From: Clostridia bacterium
GTDB lineage: Bacteria > Bacillota > Clostridia > UBA1381 > UBA9506
DNA length: 64,000 bases
Reading direction: 5' to 3'
Assembly: GCA_017935435.1 (NCBI GenBank)
Contig: JAGBHP010000014.1
Span: 47,619-111,618 of the forward strand
The position numbers were made by a program, and so were the translations under genes. Under the pieces are notes generated by a model. That model had not been told where the DNA came from. It saw nothing but the letters and a program-made list of their open reading frames with translations, and searched no databases. This document shows, in pieces, positions 1-8,516 of this stretch. Position 1 is the first letter of the stretch. The number at the start of each line of letters is the position of its first letter.

Positions 1-225
1 ATGATTGGTGCGATAAGAGAAGAAACTATAAAATATCTCTTCCACGCACGAATCGGTGCTCCCCCTGAGCGTGAACAGGTTGCAAAGCCGACAAATGCAG
101 GCTTTGCAGGCGAAGAAACACCGAAAAAAACAGTAAAAAAAGCTGAAAAAATCGGCAGAAACGACCCCTGTCCCTGTGGCTCGGGCAAAAAATACAAAAA
201 ATGTTGCGGAGCAAACGAAGACTAA
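1..225 (+). CDS. secA: SecA, C-terminal end (partial)
   Basis: Only the last ~74 residues are in the window; the gene begins upstream. SecA is the ATPase motor that drives preproteins through SecYEG. The fragment opens with the end of the helical region ([15 protein letters not shown]), passes through a low-complexity linker, and closes with the SEC-C zinc-binding tail [13 protein letters not shown]. In SecA that tail binds zinc, SecB and phospholipid. The prfB start lies 33 bases downstream on the same strand, and secA-prfB adjacency is common in Firmicutes. SEC-C tails also occur on unrelated proteins, but the preceding helix sequence and prfB next door make SecA by far the best reading. 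Confidence 0.93.
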   Translation: MIGAIREETIKYLFHARIGAPPEREQVAKPTNAGFAGEETPKKTVKKAEKIGRNDPCPCGSGKKYKKCCGANED

Positions 226-258
226 TTTAAAAGACAATTTTTTTAAGGATGTGATAAA

Positions 259-1381
259 ATGATAGAGTACGATCAGTACAGGCTCGATTTAGAAGCCATG
301 AGTGATGCTATTATTGAATTGAGGGATTCACTTTAATATCGCTAAACTTGAAAGCGAAATAAAAGAGCTTGAAGAAAAATCTGCATCAGAGGAATTTTGG
401 GCAGATATGGAAGGCTCGCAAAAGGTATTAAAGCAGTTAAAGGCTTTAAAAGCCAAAGTTGGCAGATATACAGGACTTTATAATGAGTGGGAGGATATGA
501 AGGCTTTAGTTGAGCTTGCAAACGAAGAAGATGACGAAAGCTTGCTCGAGGAAGTAACGCAAGGGTTTAATACTCTTACCAAAAACCTCGAAACTCTTCG
601 CTTGGAAACTCTTCTTTCAGGCAGCTATGACGCAAATAATGCAATCTTAGCGCTTCACGCAGGCGCAGGCGGAACAGAGGCTCAGGACTGGGCGCAGATG
701 CTCCTTCGTATGTATCAAAGATGGGCAGAGCGTCATGGCTTCGGCGTTCAGACGCTTGACTTTTTGGCAGGCGATGAAGCAGGCGTAAAAAGCGTTACAA
801 TCTTAATTACGGGCGATAATGCTTACGGCTACTTAAAGTGCGAAAAGGGTGTGCACCGCTTAGTGCGTATTTCGCCGTTTGATGCTTCCGGCAGACGTCA
901 TACGTCTTTTGCTTCCCTTGATGTTATGCCTGAAATTGATGATGATATTGAGATTAATATTAATCCTGAGGATTTAAAAATTGATACCTACCGTGCATCA
1001 GGTGCAGGCGGTCAGCATATCAATAAAACTGACTCGGCAATCCGTATTACGCATATCCCGACAGGTGTTGTTGTTGCGTGCCAGACAGAGCGTTCTCAGC
1101 ATCAGAACAAGGATAACGCTATGAAAATGCTTAAAGCAAAGCTTGTTGAAATGGCAGAGCGTGAGCAGAAAGAAAAAATTGAGGACTTAAAGGGCGATAT
1201 GAAGGAAATCGCATGGGGAAGTCAGATAAGGTCATACGTTTTCCATCCTTATAACATGGTTAAAGATCACAGAACAAATTTTGAGGTGGGAAATATCGGC
1301 GCTGTTATGGATGGCGACTTAGATGGGTTTATTAATGAGTATTTAAAGGCTCAAAGTATGGGAACTTTAGAAACAAAATAA
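259..1381 (+). CDS. prfB: Peptide chain release factor 2, with programmed +1 frameshift
   Basis: RF2 releases finished peptides at UGA and UAA. The coding sequence is split: ATG at 259 opens a 25-codon frame that stops at TAA 334-336, and the body continues in the +1 frame from AAT at 335, giving about 373 residues. The slip site is CTT T at 331-334 with a Shine-Dalgarno-like AGG at 322-324, the same distance upstream as in the Escherichia coli site. In joined numbering the stop-codon-reading SPF motif falls at 205-207 and the catalytic GGQ at 250-252, identical to E. coli positions, which supports both the start and the shift. The in-frame stop is UAA rather than the usual UGA (see findings). 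A perfect hairpin follows the gene. Confidence 0.95.
322..337 (+). promoter_or_regulatory. prfB: prfB +1 programmed frameshift site (CTT-TAA variant)
   Basis: The parts in order are an SD-like AGG (322-324), a six-base spacer, the slippery codon CTT (331-333) and the stop TAA (334-336). In known RF2 sites, slow termination at the stop lets the leucine tRNA slip from CUU to UUU. Here the stop can be read by RF1 as well as RF2. Confidence 0.85.
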
Positions 1382-1383
1382 GA

Positions 1384-1429
1384 AAAAAATAATCCACTGT
1401 AAGCAAATTCTTACAGTGGATTATTTTTT
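1384..1429. terminator. Bidirectional terminator between prfB and nagA
   Basis: A perfect 20-bp inverted repeat (1384-1403 and 1410-1429) with a 6-base loop; the outer six pairs are A on one side and T on the other. It sits between convergent genes and should end transcription from both strands. Confidence 0.93.
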
Positions 1430-1433
1430 GTAT

Positions 1434-2498
1434 TTAATTATCTATCTTTTTTCCGTGATAGTAAACGTCAACTATTTTAAGCTTTTCATCTAAAACAACG
1501 AGGTTTGCATATTTTGAAACTGATATGCTTCCAAGCTCATTATCAATTCCGACTGCACGTGCAGGCGTAAGAGTTGCCATTTTTACGCACTTTTCAAGCG
1601 GTATTCCAAAGGAGTGTGCTGAAAGCACCATTTCATAAAGGTTATATGCGCTTCCTGCAAGTGTGCCGTCAGAAAGGCGTGCTTGAGAGTTTTTAACAAA
1701 AACTTCAAGTCCTCCAAGAGTGTAAACCCCGTCAGAAAGACCTGTCGCACGCATAGCGTCGCTTACTAAAACCATACGGTCTTCGCCGATTGTCTTATAA
1801 AGATTTCTCACAACCGACGGATGAACGTGAATCCCGTCTGAAATTATTTCGCAGAAAACATTATCATTTTCAAGTGCCGCACCTATTATTCCGGGGTCAC
1901 GGTGAAGATATGGATTCATTGTGTTATAAAGATGTGTAACGTGCGTTGCGCCAAGCGAAAAAGCCTTTTTTGCCGTTTCGTAATCTGCCGCAGAATGACC
2001 GACAGATACCTTAATTCCCATTTTAACAATTTCAGGAATTTTTTCCATATTACCCGGGATTTCGGGAGCAACGGTGGTTATTTTTACGCTGTCCTTTATT
2101 TTTTCTAAAAGCTTTAAGTCAACCGGCTTAATTTTGCTTTCAACGTGTGCGCCTTTTTTTTCAGGTGATAAAAACGGACCTTCTAAGTTTATTCCGTCAG
2201 AGTCTTTTAAGCGCTCGCAAGCTGAAATAAGCTCCTCATCCGTTCCCGTAACAGTTCCGGGGAAAAAGGTGGTTACTCCGTTTTTCCTCATATATTTAGT
2301 CCATTTTTCAAGGTCAACATCAGAATCCATAGCGTCTGTTCCGACTGCTGCGTGCGAGTGAATATCGATAAATCCGGGAATAACGTACAATTTTCCATTT
2401 TCTGCGGGCGTTATTTGTTCAATTTTTTCGCCAAAAGTAAGGTTTGCATTTACAAACTTAAAATTGTCATTTAAAAGCTTTACATTTTTTAGTTCCAT
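1434..2498 (-). CDS. nagA: N-acetylglucosamine-6-phosphate deacetylase
   Basis: Converts GlcNAc-6-phosphate to glucosamine-6-phosphate and acetate, in amino-sugar catabolism and wall recycling. At 354 residues it is slightly short for the family (~380). The amidohydrolase HxH motif is at H47/H49, the metal-binding glutamate at E106 in NLEGPF, ligand histidines at H168 (VGHSA) and H189 (THVTHLYN), and the catalytic aspartate at D247 (VSDAM). There is no nagB or GntR regulator beside it; it is last in the long minus-strand run, 55 bases beyond the sensor kinase. The HxH motif is intact, whereas some NagA enzymes bind a single metal without it. Confidence 0.93.
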   Translation of the reverse strand: MELKNVKLLNDNFKFVNANLTFGEKIEQITPAENGKLYVIPGFIDIHSHAAVGTDAMDSDVDLEKWTKYMRKNGVTTFFPGTVTGTDEELISACERLKDSDGINLEGPFLSPEKKGAHVESKIKPVDLKLLEKIKDSVKITTVAPEIPGNMEKIPEIVKMGIKVSVGHSAADYETAKKAFSLGATHVTHLYNTMNPYLHRDPGIIGAALENDNVFCEIISDGIHVHPSVVRNLYKTIGEDRMVLVSDAMRATGLSDGVYTLGGLEVFVKNSQARLSDGTLAGSAYNLYEMVLSAHSFGIPLEKCVKMATLTPARAVGIDNELGSISVSKYANLVVLDEKLKIVDVYYHGKKIDN

Positions 2499-2553
2499 TT
2501 TTTGTCATCCTTTTTTTAAAATTTCCACACAAACTAAATTAATAAAGACTAAA

Positions 2554-3972
2554 TTAAATATCCTCAGGAAGTTCAAACCAAAACGTTGAACCCTCGCCGG
2601 GTTTACTTTCTACGCCAAAATCTGCATTATGGGCAGTTAAAAAGGTTTTAACTATCGAAAGACCAATTCCTGTTCCGGCGGCTGCTCTGCTTCTTCCGTA
2701 AGAAGAGCGCCAGTAACGTTCCCATATGCGAGGGATTTCGTTTTCTTTAATTCCCTCGCCTGTATCAGTTACCGAAAAACGCACATTTTTTTCATGTTTT
2801 TTTATAGAGATGATAACCTTTTTATCCTCGCCTGTGTAATTTACAGCGTTATTTATGAGATTATGAATAACCTGACCGATTTTTGCCTCATCAGCGCAGA
2901 CGAAAAAGGCAGAGGTATCGCAAAACTGAATACTGTAACCCTCTTTTTCGGCGAGCGAAGAAAATCGGTTTATTATGCTTTTTACGACATCTGTAATGTT
3001 AAAGCGGGTAAAATTATATTCATAAGTTCCGCTTTCTGCTTTAGATAAAGCTAAAATATCATCCACAAGAGCGGACATTTTATCAGCTTCGTCGATAATT
3101 ACCTTAGTGTGAGCATCTCTTTTTTCTTTATTTTCGCCCGAGATATCACGAATCATTTCAGAATATGATTTTATAATTGTAAGAGGCGTTTTTAAATCGT
3201 GCGAAACGTTTGCAATGAGGTCACGGCGAAGGCTGTCTGTTTTTGAAAGCTCGCCTGTTGCAAAATTTAAGGTGTCCGAGAGGTGATTAATTTCAGTATA
3301 TCCGCCTTTTTCAAATTTTACCTCATAATCTCCCTTAGCTAAGCGGTTTGCCGAGCTTGTTATTTTCACAAGCGGATTTGAAATGCGTTTTGCGATGAAA
3401 TATGAGATTATAAAAGACAAAATAAGGAGTATTCCAGTAACTAACAGAAGCTGATTTTTTAAAACCTCGGTAGTTGAGCTAATGGGCGCAAGCGGTGCAT
3501 AAACCATCAGGTAAAAATCATTTGATGAAGACGCTACTTTTGTTCCTGCAACGACCATTCGCATATTTGCACGCATATTTGTAGCGTAGCTTATAATGTC
3601 GCCCTTTTCTTTCTTTTTAAGAGCCTCAAAAAGCTCTTTATATTCACGGCTTTGCGGATGTGCAAAGCGGTTTGCGGCGGGATTGCCGCCGCCCAGCAAG
3701 GGGCGTGAGTTACTATCATAGAGCTGAATTATAACGCCGTTATTAAAGGCAGTTTGAAATAAAAACTCCTCGTAATTTTCTTCGTTATCGCTTTGCGATA
3801 CATTTTTTATAATTTTGCGCACTTCGCTTATTTTCATTGATTCATAATAGGTGTTTAAGAATATAATCTGGAAAAGCCAGAGCATTACGAAAATAAATAC
3901 GGAAAAAAGCGTAAAATACGACCACATTTTGAATTTAAGTCCCTTGGTGTCTATGAATTTACGCATTTTCAT
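2554..3972 (-). CDS. Two-component sensor histidine kinase
   Basis: A membrane-bound kinase of the classical HisKA type. A first membrane segment (about 16-39) is followed by an extracytoplasmic sensor of ~135 residues, a second membrane segment (about 174-196), a HAMP linker, the HisKA H-box SHDLKTP with H258, and a HATPase_c domain with N-box (NLINNAVNY), G1 (DTGEGI) and G2 (GTGIGLS). It overlaps the response regulator gene by 14 bases, so the two are translationally coupled. An alternative start at 3966 (third codon) has better spacing from GAGGTG. The signal sensed cannot be read from the sequence; the sensor loop resembles VanS/PhoR-type kinases only in layout. Confidence 0.93.
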   Translation of the reverse strand: MKMRKFIDTKGLKFKMWSYFTLFSVFIFVMLWLFQIIFLNTYYESMKISEVRKIIKNVSQSDNEENYEEFLFQTAFNNGVIIQLYDSNSRPLLGGGNPAANRFAHPQSREYKELFEALKKKEKGDIISYATNMRANMRMVVAGTKVASSSNDFYLMVYAPLAPISSTTEVLKNQLLLVTGILLILSFIISYFIAKRISNPLVKITSSANRLAKGDYEVKFEKGGYTEINHLSDTLNFATGELSKTDSLRRDLIANVSHDLKTPLTIIKSYSEMIRDISGENKEKRDAHTKVIIDEADKMSALVDDILALSKAESGTYEYNFTRFNITDVVKSIINRFSSLAEKEGYSIQFCDTSAFFVCADEAKIGQVIHNLINNAVNYTGEDKKVIISIKKHEKNVRFSVTDTGEGIKENEIPRIWERYWRSSYGRSRAAAGTGIGLSIVKTFLTAHNADFGVESKPGEGSTFWFELPEDI

Positions 3973-4651
3973 TCACCTCAAACTTATAGCCTAAGCTTCT
4001 TAAGGTCACGATATAGTCACGGTAAGCGCCTAAACTGTTTCTGAGCATTTTTATATGGGTATCAACTGTTCTGTCATCGCCGTAAAAATCGTAACCCCAC
4101 ACATCTGTAAGGAGCTTTTCACGGGATAGTGCAATATTTTTATTTCGTGCAAAGTAGAATAAAAGGTCATATTCTTTTGGCGTCATATCGGCTTTTTTGT
4201 CGTCAACGTAGACATTTCTTGCAGGAATGTCAATGTAAAGACCGCCAAATGTGTAGGTTTCGCTTTCTGTCTGGTGCGATTTTCCCTTTGAATTTCTTTT
4301 TATTATAACGTTAATTCTTGCCATAACCTCTTTTGGAGAAAACGGCTTTACAACGTAGTCATCAATTCCAATTTCAAAGCCAAAAAGCTTGTCATATTCT
4401 TCGCCTCGGGCAGACAGCATCAGCACAGGAACGTCTTTTAGCTTTTTTATTTCCTTGCAGGCGGAATAGCCGTCAAGCTTGGGCATCATTATGTCCAAAA
4501 CCACAATATCAAAATCCTGAGTTTTGCAAAGATTTACGGCTTCCATACCGTCTTTTGCTTCATAAACCTCATATGAGCCTATAAATTCTGCATATTCTTT
4601 TAAAACGGTGCGTATTTTTTCTTCATCGTCTGCTATTAAGATTTTGTACAT
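3959..4651 (-). CDS. OmpR/PhoB-family response regulator
   Basis: DNA-binding partner of the overlapping histidine kinase. The receiver domain has acidic residues D8/D9, phospho-acceptor D53 (VVLDIMMP), a switch Ser at about 80 and conserved K102 (VVKPF). The C-terminal half is a winged-helix trans_reg_C domain with the typical WGYDFYGDDRTVDTHI stretch. Its length of 230 residues is normal. A GGGAGG ribosome site lies about 13 bases upstream of the ATG. Targets are unknown; the only other nearby gene in the same direction is nagA. Confidence 0.94.
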   Translation of the reverse strand: MYKILIADDEEKIRTVLKEYAEFIGSYEVYEAKDGMEAVNLCKTQDFDIVVLDIMMPKLDGYSACKEIKKLKDVPVLMLSARGEEYDKLFGFEIGIDDYVVKPFSPKEVMARINVIIKRNSKGKSHQTESETYTFGGLYIDIPARNVYVDDKKADMTPKEYDLLFYFARNKNIALSREKLLTDVWGYDFYGDDRTVDTHIKMLRNSLGAYRDYIVTLRSLGYKFEVNENA

Positions 4652-4672
4652 AAAGCTTTCGTCGCCTCCCTT

Positions 4673-5548
4673 TTATAGCTTAGGTTGTTTTTTGGGGCAT
4701 TTTTTCTCGTTTTCTATAACCCTTGCCCTTCTTTTATAGTAAACCTCATTAGTTGTCTGCTTAACTAAAACTTCTACCGAGCAAAGCAAGTTGTGATTGC
4801 AATGACGGCACACGCAAGAGGCAACAAAGCGTTTGTTTTTTCTTACCCAAGGACCCTGACGCTGAACAAAACGCCCACATTCGGGACAACGCATCATAAA
4901 TTCACGCTTGCTTACCATAGGATTTTGCAGGTCTGTAATATGAATACTTTTTGCGCCGACTGAAATTTTAGTAGCATCAACCGTAAATTTTTTAACTACC
5001 TGTGGGTCAAAGATTTTTGCAAAAACCTCGCCCGAGAGCTTAGCATCTACCAGCGCATCGTGTAGGGTATCTTCAAAATAGTGGATGTTAAGAGCGTCTA
5101 ATGCCGTTGTAAGCCCGGGCTGATTGTTTATTTTAGGAAACAAAACAGACGCTACAATGCTTTGAAGGTCTGCAAACGAAGAAAGCCACGATAGATTTAT
5201 GTCTTTATTATAATACTGACAATTGTTTTTCAAAACAATCGCATCATAGCTTCCCCAGGACATAAGCACCTTTTTAGAAGAGCCTAAAAACTTCCTGAAT
5301 TCCTTTATGGCGCGCGAAAAGATAATCCCTTCTTTTAAAAGCTTTTCCATTGTTATGCCCGTAATGCTTTGCACAGTGGGGTCTAAAACTTTATATAAAG
5401 AGGGACGTATAAAACGATTAAAGGTATCAATTAATACGCCGTTTTCATTATATTTAACGGCGCCGATTTGAATTATTTCATCGGGGCAACGAGGCTTTAA
5501 GCGCCTTGCGTATCTGCTCCATTCCAAATCAAAAATAACGTACTCCAT
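4673..5548 (-). CDS. DEDDh 3'-5' exonuclease-like protein with C-terminal zinc ribbon
   Basis: The N-terminal ~180 residues form an RNase T/DnaQ-type exonuclease fold: DxE at D7/E9 (IFDLEW), a middle Asp region, and the HDALVDAK motif that supplies the DEDDh histidine and last aspartate. It resembles KapD/ERI-1-type exonucleases. The tail has paired cysteines (CPECG and, about 30 residues on, a CVCRHC cluster), which suggests a zinc ribbon followed by a basic end. An RNA or single-stranded DNA substrate is plausible but not shown. It lies 14 bases beyond ung and is probably the last gene of the informational run; a strong GGAAGG site precedes the ATG. Confidence 0.8.
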   Translation of the reverse strand: MEYVIFDLEWSRYARRLKPRCPDEIIQIGAVKYNENGVLIDTFNRFIRPSLYKVLDPTVQSITGITMEKLLKEGIIFSRAIKEFRKFLGSSKKVLMSWGSYDAIVLKNNCQYYNKDINLSWLSSFADLQSIVASVLFPKINNQPGLTTALDALNIHYFEDTLHDALVDAKLSGEVFAKIFDPQVVKKFTVDATKISVGAKSIHITDLQNPMVSKREFMMRCPECGRFVQRQGPWVRKNKRFVASCVCRHCNHNLLCSVEVLVKQTTNEVYYKRRARVIENEKKCPKKQPKL

Positions 5549-5562
5549 ACCTTTTCCTTCCT

Positions 5563-6225
5563 TTAGTTAATAGTCCAAGAAATAGGTGAAAAACCGTTTC
5601 TTTCTAAAATAGTGTTGGTTTTTGAAAAGTGCTTGCACCCAAAAAAGCCACGGGAAGCCGAAAGCGGACTCGGGTGCGGTGCAATTAAAACATAATGATT
5701 TTTATTTGTAATTAAAGGAAGCTTTTCCTTTGCATTTGCGCCCCATAATAAAAATATCACAGGCTCTTTTCTTTCGTTTAAGGCAGATATAATCTTATCG
5801 GTAAAGGTTGTCCAGCCTATGTTTTTATGTGAGTTCGGCTGACCCTCAAGCACGGTAAGCGCTGTGTTTAAAAGCATTACGCCCTGCTTTGCCCAAGGGA
5901 TAAGACAACCGCTTGAAGGTATACTAATTCCTAAATCCGAATTAAGCTCTTTATACATATTTTTAAGTGACGGCGGAGGCTCGACACCTTCCTGAACAGA
6001 AAAAGCAAGACCGTGCGCCTGACCCTCTCCGTGATATGGGTCCTGACCCAAAAGAAGCACCTTCACATCATGGTAAGATGTATATTTTAACGCATTAAAA
6101 ATATTTTCCTTCTTTGGATATACGGTTTTAGTTTCGTATTCGCCGTCAATAAAATCCATAATTTTCTTAAAATAATCTTTTTCAATTTCTTCCTTTAGGA
6201 TTTCATCCCAATCATTTCCGAAAAT
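5563..6225 (-). CDS. ung: Uracil-DNA glycosylase (family 1), probable AUU start
   Basis: Removes uracil from DNA to start base-excision repair. The catalytic water-activating motif is LLGQDPYHGEGQAHG and the DNA-intercalating loop is HPSPLSASRGFFG. The first ATG (6159) would cut off a conserved family N-terminus: in-frame codons upstream encode NDWDEILKEEIEKDYF, which aligns with the start of other Ung proteins. No ATG, GTG or TTG is in frame there. An AAGGGG site at 6235-6240 lies nine bases before an in-frame ATT at 6225, so AUU initiation is the best explanation. The gene follows nrdR directly. Confidence 0.9.
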   Translation of the reverse strand: MFGNDWDEILKEEIEKDYFKKIMDFIDGEYETKTVYPKKENIFNALKYTSYHDVKVLLLGQDPYHGEGQAHGLAFSVQEGVEPPPSLKNMYKELNSDLGISIPSSGCLIPWAKQGVMLLNTALTVLEGQPNSHKNIGWTTFTDKIISALNERKEPVIFLLWGANAKEKLPLITNKNHYVLIAPHPSPLSASRGFFGCKHFSKTNTILERNGFSPISWTIN

Positions 6226-6245
6226 AACAATCCGCCCCTTAAAAT

Positions 6246-6707
6246 TTATTTGTTGCCTGTATGCAAAAGCTTATTTACCTCTTCGACAAAGGTATTAACA
6301 TCTGTAAACTGGCGGTAAACAGAGGCAAAGCGAACATATGCAACCTCGTCTACATCCTTTAATTTTTCCATAACCATTTCGCCGAGCATTTCAGTCGTAA
6401 CCTCACGCTCTAAGAGGTTTTGCGCAGTGTTTTCTATTTCAGACACCATATGCTCCATCTGCGATGTCGAAACAGGTCTTTTTTCGCAGGCACGCATAAT
6501 TCCGTTTAAAATTTTTGCACGGTCAAACATCTGGCGAGATTTATCTTTTTTGACAACCATAAGCGGTATGGTTTCAATCTTTTCATATGTAGTAAAGCGC
6601 TTACCGCAGGCAAGGCACTCACGTCTTCTGCGAATAGCTTCGCTTTCGTCAGTCGGGCGTGAGTCTACAACCTTACTTTCTTCGTATTCACAAAACGGAC
6701 ATTTCAT
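6246..6707 (-). CDS. nrdR: Transcriptional repressor NrdR
   Basis: An ATP/dATP-sensing repressor of ribonucleotide reductase genes. The N-terminal zinc ribbon has CPFC and CLACG pairs with the conserved [16 protein letters not shown] stretch; residues ~45-135 form the ATP-cone domain ([17 protein letters not shown]). 153 residues is the standard length. It overlaps the end of hemZ by four bases and uses GGAGGAAG inside the hemZ tail as its ribosome site. No nrd gene lies in this window, so its targets are elsewhere. Confidence 0.97.
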   Translation of the reverse strand: MKCPFCEYEESKVVDSRPTDESEAIRRRRECLACGKRFTTYEKIETIPLMVVKKDKSRQMFDRAKILNGIMRACEKRPVSTSQMEHMVSEIENTAQNLLEREVTTEMLGEMVMEKLKDVDEVAYVRFASVYRQFTDVNTFVEEVNKLLHTGNK

Positions 6708-7882
6708 ATTTCTTCCTCCATAAATTTGTAAATATATTTTTTCTTTTCGTTAATTTCGTCTAATCTGTTTAAATATTCAAAAACATCCTTCATATTAAAT
6801 ATGCGCTCGGTTTTATTTTTGCCGACAAGCTTTGTTACAGCGCCAACGCCGACAGAAATTACCGTCTGAATTTCGCCCATCATCAAAATGTTATAAAGGC
6901 AGGGCGTGTCGCCCTTTTCCCAGCCGACATTTTCAAGATGCCCCAAAATATCACGCTGACGGTAAAGATAATATGGCTTATAGCCATTTTTTATAAGGCT
7001 TTCGTGGGAATAATCCGTCATATTTCCCACAATGCTTGCCATTTTATTTTCAAGCTCCTCCTGCTTTTTCTTAAGGTCAGCCGCACGCTTAATCGAAAGC
7101 GTATGAACGGTGATATTTTCAGGATTTAAAGCTAAAACCTCGTCTAAGGTATACTTAAAATCGTCTTCCGTTTCATCAGGAAGTCCTGTAATTGTGTCCA
7201 TATTTATTTTAAAGTCAAATTTTCGGGCGATATTAAAAGCCTTATAAACCTGCTCTGTCGTGTGCTTTCTTCCGATTTTATCAAGCGTTTTTTGATTTAA
7301 GCTTTGCGGATTTATGCTGATTCTGTCCACTCCCAAAAGCGAAAGCGTATGTAGTTTAGATTCAGTCACCGTATCAGGTCTGCCTGCTTCTACCGTAAAT
7401 TCACGAAGTGAGCTTCCGAAATTGTCATATACAGGCCCTAAAAGCTTTACAAGCTGTTCGGGATTTAAAGTAGTCGGCGTTCCTCCGCCAACATAGACGG
7501 TATCAACCAAAAGACCTAAGTCCTTTATGATTTTTGTAGTTTCAAAAAGCTCTTTTAAAAGCCCCTCTAAGTACGGCTCTACGTGCTTTGCCATGCGGTC
7601 TGTGCCCATTGAGAAAAATGAGCAGTAAGCGCATCTCGTAGGGCAAAACGGGATGCCGATATAAAGGCTTACGCTGTTTTTTCTTAGACTTTTTTTCTCG
7701 TTATACTCTTTTTTGCCCAAATAAAGCGACATTTTAGCACGAGTATCATCTACTTTTAAGTCGTTTTTTAAATGAAAAATAATTTCATCTTCGGTCATAT
7801 TTTGTTCAAGCATTTGCCTTATCTGGTTTACAGGGCGGATGCCGTAAAGCTCTCCCCAAGGCTTTAAGTTCTTTTCTGTCAT
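6704..7882 (-). CDS. hemZ: Coproporphyrinogen III oxidase-like radical SAM protein (HemZ type)
   Basis: A radical SAM enzyme of the HemN/HemW/HemZ group. The 4Fe-4S motif is CPTRCAYC within [16 protein letters not shown], followed by VYVGGGTPT and IDTITGLP-type HemN-family blocks. The lead-in [10 protein letters not shown] is characteristic of HemZ. It is ~390 residues, shorter than Bacillus HemZ (~500): the N-terminal ~100 residues are missing because the previous gene ends right at the start. The role (oxygen-independent haem synthesis or a haem-chaperone-like task) is inferred; no other haem gene is nearby. Confidence 0.83.
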   Translation of the reverse strand: MTEKNLKPWGELYGIRPVNQIRQMLEQNMTEDEIIFHLKNDLKVDDTRAKMSLYLGKKEYNEKKSLRKNSVSLYIGIPFCPTRCAYCSFFSMGTDRMAKHVEPYLEGLLKELFETTKIIKDLGLLVDTVYVGGGTPTTLNPEQLVKLLGPVYDNFGSSLREFTVEAGRPDTVTESKLHTLSLLGVDRISINPQSLNQKTLDKIGRKHTTEQVYKAFNIARKFDFKINMDTITGLPDETEDDFKYTLDEVLALNPENITVHTLSIKRAADLKKKQEELENKMASIVGNMTDYSHESLIKNGYKPYYLYRQRDILGHLENVGWEKGDTPCLYNILMMGEIQTVISVGVGAVTKLVGKNKTERIFNMKDVFEYLNRLDEINEKKKYIYKFMEEEI

Positions 7883-8502
7883 AAAGCACCTCGCAAGAGA
7901 GGATTATTTTGCTTTTCAAAGCCGATAGTGGTTTTTTCGCCGTGACCTGGATAGCACACAACATCATCATTTAAAGCAAAAAGCTTTTGGTTTACAGATT
8001 TTGAAAGGTCAGATAAATTCCCCGTTGGAAAATCATATCTTCCAAAGCTTAAATAAAAGAGCGTATCTCCTGAAAATAGCGTGTTACCCGATAGCAGACA
8101 AACACTTCCCGAGGTGTGACCGGGCGTGTGAATAACCTTAAATTCAAATTCTCCGCTTTTTAAAATTTCGCCATCAGAAAAGGTAAAATCAGGCTCTGCC
8201 TCTTTTTTTGCATCGCCAAAATATGCGCTTAGCGTTACAGACGGGTTTAAAAAGTTATCTTTTTCGCCCTCGAAAATACCGATTTTTGCGTTTGTTTCCG
8301 CTTTAATCCTGCTTGATGCGCCAATATGGTCATAGTGGCAATGAGTAAGCAAAATATATTTTACCTTGTAGCCGTTTTTTTTAATTTTTTCTAATAAAAC
8401 ATCAGCATCTGCGCCCGGGTCAATGACAAAAAGCTCGTTCATATCGCCTGCAAAATAGCAGTTTGTCCCCAAGTCGCCAACAACCGTAATATCTGTTATC
8501 AT
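7879..8502 (-). CDS. MBL-fold hydrolase (glyoxalase II-like)
   Basis: A metallo-beta-lactamase-fold hydrolase of 207 residues, like YqgX/YcbL. The dinuclear metal site is visible as THCHYDHIG, then HTPGHTSGS, SGDTLF and a final YPGHGE. The length matches hydroxyacylglutathione hydrolase-like proteins that lack the glutathione-binding C-terminal domain, so the substrate is open. It overlaps hemZ by four bases and follows relA by 14 bases. The order relA-MBL hydrolase-hemZ is often seen in Clostridia. Confidence 0.9.
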   Translation of the reverse strand: MITDITVVGDLGTNCYFAGDMNELFVIDPGADADVLLEKIKKNGYKVKYILLTHCHYDHIGASSRIKAETNAKIGIFEGEKDNFLNPSVTLSAYFGDAKKEAEPDFTFSDGEILKSGEFEFKVIHTPGHTSGSVCLLSGNTLFSGDTLFYLSFGRYDFPTGNLSDLSKSVNQKLFALNDDVVCYPGHGEKTTIGFEKQNNPLLRGAL

Positions 8503-8516
8503 AGCTAAATTCCTTT

